From positions 186,001-250,000 of the forward strand of contig NZ_NMUN01000002.1 in assembly GCF_002812725.1 (NCBI RefSeq): a DNA stretch of 64,000 nucleotides, read 5' to 3'. Every line of letters starts with the position of its first letter. Positions within the stretch are counted from its first letter, which is position 1. The notes beneath the pieces are model-generated. The model saw only the letters and a program-made list of their open reading frames with translations. It searched no databases and was not told the origin of the DNA. Shown here in pieces: positions 57,332-64,000 of this stretch. Source of the stretch: Microbacterium sp. BR1. Its GTDB lineage: Bacteria > Actinomycetota > Actinomycetes > Actinomycetales > Microbacteriaceae. The position numbers and the translations under genes are program-made.

Positions 57332-57964
57332 TCATATATGCTCGCTGACAATATTCTCGCTCGAGGTGTTCGTCCCCGCCTGCGTGACCAGGAGGCGGGC
57401 GGGCCAGAGCCCTACGACGCGCCAGCGGTGGCGCACGTTCCCCGCGAAGTACAGGGTGTCGCCGGGGCCGATGCGATGGATGCCCTTCTCGGCGAGGTCG
57501 ACCTCGAGGTGGCCCGATATGACATAGATGAACTCCGCGCCGGGGTGCTGGTAATAGTCCTCGAACTCGGTGACGCTGGTCACGAACTCGAGGGGATACA
57601 TGGCGCGCTCGCCGACGACGAGCGACTTCGCCTGGCCGTTGGACTGGGTGACCATCGATCCCTGGTCGACGCGCACGAGGCTCACGGCGTCCTCGTCGAT
57701 CTCGGCCGCCGATCCGTTGCCGTGCTCGCCGCCCGACAGGAGCGCGGGCGTCGTGGTTCCGAGCGCGGATGCCAGACGGTGCAGGGAGGGCATGCTGGGG
57801 CGGGCGCGTCCCCGCTCGATCTGGCTCAGGAAGGGCTGTGAGAGATCGGTTCGCGCGGCGAGCGCCACGAGTGTCAGGCCGCGCTCCTTGCGCAGGACGC
57901 TGATCCGGCGGCCGAGCTCGAGCGTCATGCGCGCGTCGGTGTCGTCGCCGGGGGTCGCTGCCAT
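57332..57964 (-). CDS. XRE-family regulator with cupin domain
   Basis: The 210-residue protein has an N-terminal HTH_3 domain (about 14-70: LRKERGLTLVALAARTDLSQ, then PFLSQIERGRARPSMPSL) and a C-terminal cupin_2 domain (about 110-190: YYQHPGAEFIYVISG, then GDTLYFAGNVRHRW). XRE-cupin proteins control amine, sugar or amino-acid catabolism and sense the metabolite through the cupin. It lies directly upstream of the ABC operon on the same strand with the AATATTGA palindrome between; the sequence GACAATATT recurs in its own last codons (57344-57352). Confidence 0.93.
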   Translation of the reverse strand: MAATPGDDTDARMTLELGRRISVLRKERGLTLVALAARTDLSQPFLSQIERGRARPSMPSLHRLASALGTTTPALLSGGEHGNGSAAEIDEDAVSLVRVDQGSMVTQSNGQAKSLVVGERAMYPLEFVTSVTEFEDYYQHPGAEFIYVISGHLEVDLAEKGIHRIGPGDTLYFAGNVRHRWRVVGLWPARLLVTQAGTNTSSENIVSEHI

Positions 57965-58021
57965 GCCTCACACCCTAAGGGCAGATCCGGTCGTGTCCCG
58001 TTCGGGTCCGGCGCTGCACCG

Positions 58022-58606
58022 CTAGACGCCCGCGAGCACCAGATCCTTGACCGCGTGACGCGTGCGCGGCGCGAGTTCGCGCTCGCGGAGCTCCTCCGTG
58101 GCCTCGGCGATGTCGCCCAAGGCACCCACGGCCATCACGGTCAGGGGAGCGAACCGCGACTCCAGTGAGAACTTCGCCGAGATCGCGTCGGCGTCGAACC
58201 CGCCCATCTGATGGGTGTGCAATCCGCTCGCGTGCGCCTGGACCGTGAAGTGCGCCGCCGCCTGGCCGAGGTCGTACGCGGCCATGCGCAGCGGCGTGCC
58301 ATCGGCGGTCTCGGTCTCGGCGACGAAGACCACGAGCAGGGATGCCGCGGTGGTCCACGACTGGTTGAAACCGCGCAGCGCGTCGTGCACCGCCTGGAAC
58401 TCGGCCGTGCCGCGTCGCGCCACGATGAAGCGCCACGGCTGGGTGTTGTTCGCCGAGGGAGTCCAGCGGGCCGCTTCCAGCGCGCTCTGGATCGCAGCCT
58501 CGTCCAGCGGTGCCTCGGCGTCGAAGACGCGGGTGCTCCAGCGCTCCGCCAGCACATCGAGGATCGGTGCTTCGGTCTGGGCGGGGTTCGCGTGCGCGAT
58601 GGTCAT
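58022..58606 (-). CDS. Nitroreductase-family protein
   Basis: The 194-residue protein matches FMN-dependent nitroreductases: FMN-binding RWSTRVFD near the N-terminus, ARWTPSANNTQPWRF at about 46-60 and the QAAAHFTVQAHASGLHTHQM segment. Substrates are often nitroaromatics or quinones, with NAD(P)H as donor; the true role is unknown. It is separated from LysR by a terminator hairpin, so it is probably its own unit. Confidence 0.9.
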   Translation of the reverse strand: MTIAHANPAQTEAPILDVLAERWSTRVFDAEAPLDEAAIQSALEAARWTPSANNTQPWRFIVARRGTAEFQAVHDALRGFNQSWTTAASLLVVFVAETETADGTPLRMAAYDLGQAAAHFTVQAHASGLHTHQMGGFDADAISAKFSLESRFAPLTVMAVGALGDIAEATEELRERELAPRTRHAVKDLVLAGV

Positions 58607-58626
58607 GAGGCTCCTCAGGGTCGAAC

Positions 58627-58652
58627 GGGCGGTTCCCCTCGCCCAACCGCCC
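58627..58652 (-). terminator. Hairpin after the LysR gene
   Basis: GGGCGGTT (58627-58634) pairs with AACCGCCC (58645-58652) around a 10-nt loop. It lies 11 bp beyond the LysR stop on the minus strand and upstream of the nitroreductase gene. Confidence 0.6.
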
Positions 58653-58663
58653 CGGCGCCGTCC

Positions 58664-59593
58664 CTATTCCGGCGGGACGGGGCGCGTGGCCCGGCGGACG
58701 ATGTCGAGGAACCACCGCTGCGCGGGACCCAGGGTCTGCGGACGCGCCGAGAGCAGCATGACGTCGGCGGTCGGCGCCGGGTAGGGGGGATCGAGCACCT
58801 GCGTGCCCGCCGGCGGGGGAGTGTGCGCGAAGGCATCCGACGGTACGGCGGCAAGGAATCCCTGGTCCGCCACGAGTGTGGGTAACGCCGAGAAGCTCCG
58901 CACGGTGACGCGCGGCGCGATCGCCATACCCGCAGCCTCGGCCGCCCGGGCCATCATCGTGTGACCGGTGTTGGCGGCGACCGCCGCCCACGGCATGGAA
59001 CGGAACGCCTCTTCCTCGATGCGGCCGCCCGGCGCCGCGAGCGACGCGGGGGCGAGGCATCCGTATCGGTCGGTGAAGAGCGTCTCGTGACGGCCCGCGC
59101 CGCGCACGTGCGTGCTCGCCACGGCCGCATCGACCGCGCCCTCGGCCAGGGCGGCGCCGATCCTCTCGGTGTCCAGGGGCAGCACGTCGAGCCGGGCGCC
59201 GGGCGCTTCGATCGCGAAGAGGCGCACGATGGCGGGCAGCAGCGTGGTCTCGCCGAGATCGGTGAGGGCGATCCGAAAGCGCTGCGTCGACGTCGCCGGG
59301 GTGAAATCGACGGCGCCGGCCAGTTCCCGGGCGATCTGCTGCAACGGCTGCGCGATCGCGTCGAACAGCGCGGTCGCGACGGTGGTCGGCCGGACTCCCG
59401 AACCGCTCCGGACGAACAGGGGATCGGCGAAACGCCGCCGCAGACGATTCAGTGCGTGACTCACGGCGGGCTGCGAGAGGTTGAGCGCCTGCGCCGCCGC
59501 GGTGATGCTGCGGTGCCGGTAGATGGTCACGAAGGTCTGGAGCTGGTTGAGGTCCATCCCTCGGCCCGAACCCAGATCATTCGTCATCGTCAT
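58664..59593 (-). CDS. LysR-family transcriptional regulator
   Basis: The protein has an N-terminal LysR HTH (MDLNQLQTFVTIYRHRSITA, then LNLSQPAVSHALNRLRRRF) and a C-terminal substrate-binding domain (about 95-300). The start is uncertain: Met codons at 59608, 59593, 59587 and 59557 are all in frame, and MDLNQLQTF at 59557 is the core family start but has its GAGG too close. The chosen 59593 gives about 309 residues. It is divergent from the TPP-enzyme gene, the usual arrangement for LysR and its target. Confidence 0.88.
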   Translation of the reverse strand: MTMTNDLGSGRGMDLNQLQTFVTIYRHRSITAAAQALNLSQPAVSHALNRLRRRFADPLFVRSGSGVRPTTVATALFDAIAQPLQQIARELAGAVDFTPATSTQRFRIALTDLGETTLLPAIVRLFAIEAPGARLDVLPLDTERIGAALAEGAVDAAVASTHVRGAGRHETLFTDRYGCLAPASLAAPGGRIEEEAFRSMPWAAVAANTGHTMMARAAEAAGMAIAPRVTVRSFSALPTLVADQGFLAAVPSDAFAHTPPPAGTQVLDPPYPAPTADVMLLSARPQTLGPAQRWFLDIVRRATRPVPPE

Positions 59594-59680
59594 GTCGACT
59601 ATCAACATAATGCATTGGACTCATGTTCCACCGCGTGCCTACGGTGAAGCGGTAGGGATCGAGCGCAAGGGAGCGCCTGT

Positions 59681-61330
59681 ATGGGTAGAACGGTGACGGT
59701 GGGCGACGCCGTGGGCCAGGCTCTACGTGAACTTGGGGTCGCGCAGATATTCGGCGTCGTCGGCAGCGGGAACTTCGTCGCCACGAACGCGATGATCGAG
59801 GGCGGGGCGCGCTTCGTCGCCGCCCGGCACGAGATGGGCGCGGCCTGCATGGCGGACGCCTACACACGCCTGACCGGGGAGCTCGCGGTCGTGAGCGTGC
59901 ACCAGGGGTGCGGGCTCACCAACGCGATGACGGGGATCGCCGAGGCGGCCAAGTGCCACACCCCGATCCTCGTCGTGACGGGAGACACAGCGCTCGGCGA
60001 CGTGTCCACCAACTTCGCGATCGATCAGGACCGCGCCGTCGAGGCGCTCGGAGCCGTCGCGATGCGGATCCACACCGCCGAGACCGCGGTCGCCGACGCC
60101 GTCGCCGCCTACGACCGCGCGATGCGTGACCGTGTCACCGTCGTCCTCTCCCTCCCCATCGATCTGCAGGCTCGGCCCTGGCAGGGCGAGGTCACCGTGC
60201 CGCCGCGCGGCGAGGTCCTTCCCGCGGGTGCTTCGGACGAGAGCATCGCCCGGCTCGCCGACGCCCTCGCGAGCGCCGAGCGACCGGTGATCGTCGGGGG
60301 TCGCGGAGCCCGACACGCCTCGGCCGAGCTGCGCGCGCTCGCGGAGCACAGCGGCGCCCTGCTGGCGACGTCCGCCGCCGGGCGAGGCCTCTTCGTCGGC
60401 GACGAATGGGCCCTCGACGTCATGGGCGGCTTCTCGACGCCCGGAGCGGCAGAACTCATCCGCGAGGCCGACCTGCTCGTCGGGTTCGGGGTGGCGCTGA
60501 ACGGATGGACGACGCACCGCGGCACGCTTGCGGCGCAGCCCGTGGTCATCCAGGTCGACGACAGGCGCGAGGCCTTCGGGCTGCACCGCCCCGTGTCGCT
60601 CGCCATCCTCGGAGACACCGCGCAGGTCGCCTCGGCGGTCACGGCCGAACTCGCCTCACGCGGCGACGCGCGCGCCGGATATCGCACCCCCGAGGTCGCC
60701 GAACGGGTCCGCGGCGCCCGCAACTGGGTGGATCAGCCCGTCGACGAGCCCGACGACGACGGACTGGTCGGCGCGAAGGCGCTGACGAACGTCCTCGACG
60801 CGATGCTGCCCCTCGAGCGTGTCGTCGTGCCGGACGGCGGAAACGTCAACTTCTTCGCGGGTGCCTTCCTCCGGGTGCCGGATGAGAAGGGCTACGTCGT
60901 CCCGCTCGGCTTCCAATCGATCGGCCTCGGGCTGGCGAGCGCGATCGGCGCGGGCGTCGCCCAGCCGCAGCGCCTGCCGATCCTCGGCACCGGCGACGGC
61001 TCGTTCATGATGAGCCTGGTCGAGCTCGACACGGCCGTGCGCCTGGGTCTCGGCATGGTGATCGTCGTCTACAACGACGACGCGTACGGCGCGGAGGTGC
61101 ACCTGTTCCCGGGGCAGCAGGATCGCCACGGAGTCGTCCGCTTTCCGGAAACGGATGTCGCGGCCATCGCCCGCGGATTCGGATGCGAGGCGATCACGGT
61201 GCGGAGCCTCGGCGATCTCGGCGGCGTCGAGGACTGGCTGGCGGGGCCACGAGATCGCCCGCTCGTGATCGACGCCAAGATCGCCGGTTACCCGACGCCC
61301 CTCATGGAGGACGATGCTCCGCACCACTGA
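59681..61330 (+). CDS. Thiamine diphosphate-dependent enzyme (acetolactate synthase/decarboxylase family)
   Basis: The 549-residue protein has the three-domain ThDP layout: N-terminal pyrimidine-binding domain with cofactor-activating E51 (ARHEMGAACMADAY), a middle domain (about 180-310), and a C-terminal pyrophosphate-binding domain with GTGDGSFMMSLVELDTAVR near 435, ending in VVYNDD. No FAD-binding signature of true acetolactate synthase is obvious in the middle domain, so a decarboxylase or carboligase of a 2-oxo acid is likelier. It is divergent from a LysR gene. TTGGAC (59615) and TACGGT (59640) spaced 19 bp form a possible promoter. Confidence 0.88.
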   Translation: MGRTVTVGDAVGQALRELGVAQIFGVVGSGNFVATNAMIEGGARFVAARHEMGAACMADAYTRLTGELAVVSVHQGCGLTNAMTGIAEAAKCHTPILVVTGDTALGDVSTNFAIDQDRAVEALGAVAMRIHTAETAVADAVAAYDRAMRDRVTVVLSLPIDLQARPWQGEVTVPPRGEVLPAGASDESIARLADALASAERPVIVGGRGARHASAELRALAEHSGALLATSAAGRGLFVGDEWALDVMGGFSTPGAAELIREADLLVGFGVALNGWTTHRGTLAAQPVVIQVDDRREAFGLHRPVSLAILGDTAQVASAVTAELASRGDARAGYRTPEVAERVRGARNWVDQPVDEPDDDGLVGAKALTNVLDAMLPLERVVVPDGGNVNFFAGAFLRVPDEKGYVVPLGFQSIGLGLASAIGAGVAQPQRLPILGTGDGSFMMSLVELDTAVRLGLGMVIVVYNDDAYGAEVHLFPGQQDRHGVVRFPETDVAAIARGFGCEAITVRSLGDLGGVEDWLAGPRDRPLVIDAKIAGYPTPLMEDDAPHH

Positions 61331-61396
61331 GCCCGCCGAGGGCATCCCGTCCGTGGGAACCTGGTCCGGTGCGCCCCGATCCCGTGTCGGCAAGGC

Positions 61397-62374
61397 ATGA
61401 CTCGCTACCGAGAGGGGACAGACATCGTCGAAACCGCCCGCATCCCTGCGACGACCGAACGTGACCCACTCCTACGGCTCGACCCGGCGATCCCCCTGCG
61501 CGACGACAGCGTGCGGCGCATCGGGGGGCACGACTTCGACTTCGCCCGCCGCGTCGCCGTCATGGCGATCGTGAACCGTACACCCGACTCGTTCCACGAT
61601 CGAGGAGCGGACTTCGCGCTCGAGCGTGCCGTGGAATCGTCGCTGCGCGCGGTCGCGGACGGGGCCGACTGGGTCGACATCGGGGGAGTGCCTTTCGGGC
61701 GCGGCCCGGACGTTTCGGTCGCAGAGGAGCTCGATCGCGTCGTCACGACCGTCGAGGCCGTGGCAGCGGCGTCCGACGTGGTCATATCGGTCGACACCAC
61801 CCGAGCTGTCGTCGCCGACGCGGCGATCGCGGCGGGCGCTTCGGTCATCAACGACACGAGCGGATTCTGGGACCCGGACATGCCCGGGGTCGTGGCGCGC
61901 ACCGGCGCGGCGGTCGTTCTGACCCACAGTCTCGGCCCGCCCAGATCCGAGCCGCCCCGACCGCACTACGACGACGTCGTGACGGCCGTGTGCACGCGGC
62001 TGAGTGGACTGACCGAGACGGCGCTCGCCGCGGGTATCCGTCAAGACCGCATCGTCGTCGATCCCGGCCATGACCTGAACAAGAACACGATGCACTCGCT
62101 CGAACTGATCCGGCGCCTGCCCGAGGTCGTCGCGCTGGGCTATCCCACGCTCGTCGCGCTGTCCAACAAGGACTTCGTCGGCGAGACGCTCGGGCGCGAA
62201 CGCGGTGACCGCTTGGTGGGCTCCATCGCCGCCGCGGTCTCGTGTGTGCTGGCCGGAGCGCGCCTCGTGCGCGCCCACGATGTTCGGGCGACGGTCGACG
62301 CGCTCCGGATGACCGAGGCCATTCTCGGAACACGGGAGCCGCTGCGCGTCTGGCACAACAACGGGCAGAACTGA
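61397..62374 (+). CDS. FolP2-like dihydropteroate synthase homologue
   Basis: The 325-residue protein has a pterin-binding TIM barrel with MAIVNRTPDSFHDRG (about 56-70), DIGGVPFGRGPDV, SVDTTRA, INDTSG, DPGHDLNKNTMHSLEL and LSNKDFVGETLG. The NRTPDSF, DPGHDxNKNT and SNKD forms match the actinobacterial FolP2 branch (as in M. tuberculosis Rv1207), not classical FolP; FolP2 proteins are reported to lack normal dihydropteroate synthase activity. The first ~45 residues are variable, so the start is uncertain (GTG 61509 is an alternative). It is followed 43 bp later by a RibD-C reductase. Confidence 0.85.
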   Translation: MTRYREGTDIVETARIPATTERDPLLRLDPAIPLRDDSVRRIGGHDFDFARRVAVMAIVNRTPDSFHDRGADFALERAVESSLRAVADGADWVDIGGVPFGRGPDVSVAEELDRVVTTVEAVAAASDVVISVDTTRAVVADAAIAAGASVINDTSGFWDPDMPGVVARTGAAVVLTHSLGPPRSEPPRPHYDDVVTAVCTRLSGLTETALAAGIRQDRIVVDPGHDLNKNTMHSLELIRRLPEVVALGYPTLVALSNKDFVGETLGRERGDRLVGSIAAAVSCVLAGARLVRAHDVRATVDALRMTEAILGTREPLRVWHNNGQN

Positions 62375-62417
62375 TGAGACCCGGGCGGGCGCGCTCGCAC
62401 GGACGGAGGTGCCCGAT

Positions 62418-63164
62418 ATGACGATCCGACTCGCGAGCGGTGCGGGTGCGGAGCTCGACGTCGACGGCCTGGCGAGCCTCTATGCGCGGCCCGACACCCA
62501 GGAGCGCACGCAGCCGTGGGTGCGCGTGAATTTCGTCTCGACGCTCGACGGCTCGGCGGTCGGACCCGACGGGCTGAGCGGATCGCTGTCTTCAGCATCG
62601 GATCGCGAGGTCTTCGGCGTCCTGCGCAGGCTGACCGATGCCGTGCTCGTCGCGGCAGGCACCGTGCGCGCCGAGGGGTATGCCGGGGCGCTGGTCGACC
62701 AAGCCCAGAGCGACTGGCGTGGCGCGCACGGACGGGCAGAGCATCCGGACTTCCTGATCGTGTCGCGAAGCCTCGACATCGATCCCGCGACCCTTGACGC
62801 GTCGCCGGTGCGGCCGGTCGTCATCACGACGCGCGACGCTCCCGCCGACGCGGCGCGCTCGCTGGCCCCGTACGCGACGGTGGTGGCGTGCGGCGAGCGG
62901 GACGTGGACGTGGCGGAGTTGCGTGCGTGGCTCGAGCGCGCGGGCTATCGGGATGTGCTGTGCGAGGGTGGCCCGAGCTTGCTCGGTGCGCTCGTCGCCG
63001 CGGACGGGCTGGACGAACTGTGCCTGACGCTGGCCGCGCAGCTCGTCGCGGGGCAGGGGCCGCGCATCGCTGTCGGTTCGCCCGCGGAGCGTGGGATGTC
63101 GCTGGAGCACGTTCTACGGGGAGACGCGGGAGACCTGCATCTGAGGTACACGCGGACACGCTGA
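62418..63164 (+). CDS. RibD C-terminal-type pyrimidine/folate reductase
   Basis: The 248-residue protein is a stand-alone RibD-C domain with VNFVSTLDGSAVG near residue 35, DAVLVAAGTVRAEGY and the NADPH-loop VLCEGGPSLLGALV. Stand-alone RibD-C proteins of actinobacteria (M. tuberculosis Rv2671 is the known example) can reduce dihydrofolate. ATG 62418 is chosen because GGAGG at 62405-62409 is 8 nt upstream; the GTG at 62409 overlaps that site. Its place behind a FolP2-like gene suggests a shared pterin or deazapterin substrate (inference). Confidence 0.85.
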   Translation: MTIRLASGAGAELDVDGLASLYARPDTQERTQPWVRVNFVSTLDGSAVGPDGLSGSLSSASDREVFGVLRRLTDAVLVAAGTVRAEGYAGALVDQAQSDWRGAHGRAEHPDFLIVSRSLDIDPATLDASPVRPVVITTRDAPADAARSLAPYATVVACGERDVDVAELRAWLERAGYRDVLCEGGPSLLGALVAADGLDELCLTLAAQLVAGQGPRIAVGSPAERGMSLEHVLRGDAGDLHLRYTRTR

Positions 63165-63192
63165 CCGCGCCGCCGCGGATTCGGCCCCGGCG

Positions 63193-63717
63193 TCAGGCCA
63201 GGTTGGCGTACCGGCCGCTGTAGAACACGAGGGGCTCGCCCTCACTGGGCTGTGAGCATGCGTTCACGCGGGCGATGACGAGTTCGTGGTCACCGGCATC
63301 CGCCACGGTCTCGATCGTGGCATCGAACCAGCTGAGGCAGTCCTCGAGGATCGGGTGCCCCGAGGGGCTCGTCAGCCAGGACGATTCCGCGAACCGGTCG
63401 ATTCCGCGTTGCGAGAAGCGGCGTGCGACGTCCTCGTGGTGGAGCCGAAGGACCGAGACGGCGAACCGTCGGCCGGGACGGATGCCCGCCCATGACGCGC
63501 TCGTGAGCATCGCACAGAACGAGATCAGCGGTGGCGACAACGACACGGAAGTGAACGAGTTCACGGCCATTCCGACCGGGCCGTCCGGCGTCGCTGCGGC
63601 GACGAGCGCGACACCGGTGGGATAGCGACCCAACGCGTCGCGAAAGCCGCGGGAGTCCTGGTGGGTGTCGATCGCCGCGAGGGGGCGGACGACCGGGGAC
63701 GGAGTTGCAGTGCTCAT
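63193..63717 (-). CDS. Flavin reductase-like domain protein (HpaC/RutF family)
   Basis: The 174-residue protein has the FMN-binding split-barrel fold: ALGRYPTGVALVAAATPDGP, VNSFTSVSLSPPLISF and NACSQPSEGEPLVFYSGRY. Such proteins use NAD(P)H to make free reduced flavin for a partner monooxygenase. It is divergent from a gene cut by the window end, which may be that monooxygenase. The intervening 211 bp hold four AGTAC sites. Confidence 0.92.
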   Translation of the reverse strand: MSTATPSPVVRPLAAIDTHQDSRGFRDALGRYPTGVALVAAATPDGPVGMAVNSFTSVSLSPPLISFCAMLTSASWAGIRPGRRFAVSVLRLHHEDVARRFSQRGIDRFAESSWLTSPSGHPILEDCLSWFDATIETVADAGDHELVIARVNACSQPSEGEPLVFYSGRYANLA

Positions 63718-63765
63718 CTTCGAGACCTCTTCTCAGTTCTGGCGAACGATCATCACGATACGAGA

Positions 63766-63875
63766 AGTACTAATGAGTAAACAAGCAGTACTTTAAAAAT
63801 ACGCTGCACGGAACCTTGACGACGTTGCGCTCGGTGGGGAACACTGGCCGAAAGTACGAAGAAAGTTCAGTACGT
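63766..63875. promoter_or_regulatory. Four AGTAC sites between divergent genes
   Basis: AGTAC occurs at 63766, 63787, 63854 and 63870. The first pair forms the inverted repeat AAGTACT (63765-63771) and AGTACTT (63787-63793). The region is much AT-richer than its surroundings and carries the promoters of both divergent genes. A shared regulator is likely (inference). Confidence 0.5.
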
Positions 63876-63928
63876 GTCATAAAAATACCCCTGATGGATT
63901 CCCGTCACGGGTCAGGGAGGACCGAACG

Positions 63929-64000
63929 ATGAGTATCACCGTCGATACACCGCAGGCCCCGCCGGTACCCGGCGTCGATCGACCCACATTGCTCGAGGCC
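63929..64000 (+). CDS. Start of a gene cut by the window end
   Basis: ATG 63929 follows CAGGGAGGACCGAACG and opens 24 codons, MSITVDTPQAPPVPGVDRPT then LLEA, to the window end without a stop. Too little is visible to name it. Being divergent from a flavin reductase, it could be a flavin-dependent monooxygenase of the acyl-CoA dehydrogenase fold (inference only). Confidence 0.55.
   Translation, partial: MSITVDTPQAPPVPGVDRPTLLEA

Noticed and set aside
59681..61330. ThDP enzyme considered as ilvB
   Set aside because: There is no adjacent ilvN or ilvC and no clear acetolactate synthase FAD signature; the context is LysR and folate-like genes.

Overview
The window is high-GC actinobacterial DNA, most likely from a Microbacteriaceae member and probably Microbacterium. 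Evidence: GTG and TTG starts are common, genes are tightly coupled by ATGA or TAATG overlaps, SigA-type promoters have TAnnnT -10 boxes, a DUF222/HNH endonuclease is present, the spc and alpha ribosomal operons lack rpsN and rpsD, and several ribosomal proteins carry Ala/Lys-rich tails. The genus call is an inference from protein content and was not checked against a database.

Layout. (1) 1-12070: an overlapping cluster of a giant Ig-like surface protein (5' end outside the window), MoxR AAA+ ATPase, DUF58 protein, TgpA-like membrane protein whose transglutaminase domain has lost two catalytic residues, FHA-domain membrane protein and a small membrane protein. (2) 12071-16897: str operon (rpsL-rpsG-fusA-tuf) with a clear promoter and a terminator after tuf, then a small antitoxin-like gene. 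(3) 17198-34579: S10-spc-alpha ribosomal region. A terminator splits it after rplO and restarts it at secY-adk-map. A DsbA-like membrane thiol protein sits before a second clear promoter that drives infA-rpmJ-rpsM-rpsK-rpoA-rplQ. A strong terminator closes the region after rplQ.

(4) 34656-41284: between rplQ and truA lies an apparent cell-surface polysaccharide module: lipoprotein, processive GT2 glycosyltransferase, response regulator with a proline-rich linker, membrane-anchored GH6 beta-glucanase and an acyltransferase-3/SGNH protein. The GT2 plus GH6 pairing resembles beta-glucan loci of other actinomycetes. (5) 41432-49933: truA, a TetR/hydrolase operon with a palindromic operator, an EEP-family protein, a LuxR regulator, UDP-glucose dehydrogenase and a DUF222/HNH endonuclease.

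(6) 50007-57964, minus strand: a regulator-to-enzyme operon-like array made of an XRE-cupin regulator, a NMT1/TauT-type ABC importer, an enolase-superfamily enzyme, an SDR dehydrogenase and malate synthase G. An AATATTGA-N5-TCAATATT palindrome lies between regulator and transporter. This looks like an uptake-and-oxidation pathway feeding glyoxylate into malate, with an unknown substrate. (7) 58022-end: nitroreductase-like protein, LysR regulator divergent from a TPP enzyme, then a FolP2-like dihydropteroate-synthase homologue and a RibD-C/DHFR-like reductase, then a flavin reductase divergent from a gene cut by the window end, with repeated AGTAC sites between them.

The best candidates for undescribed biology are the pseudo-transglutaminase cluster, the GT2/GH6/acyltransferase module, the XRE-ABC-enolase-SDR-GlcB operon, and the TPP enzyme/FolP2-like/RibD-like row. 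No rRNA or tRNA gene, CRISPR array, intact insertion sequence or replication origin was recognised.
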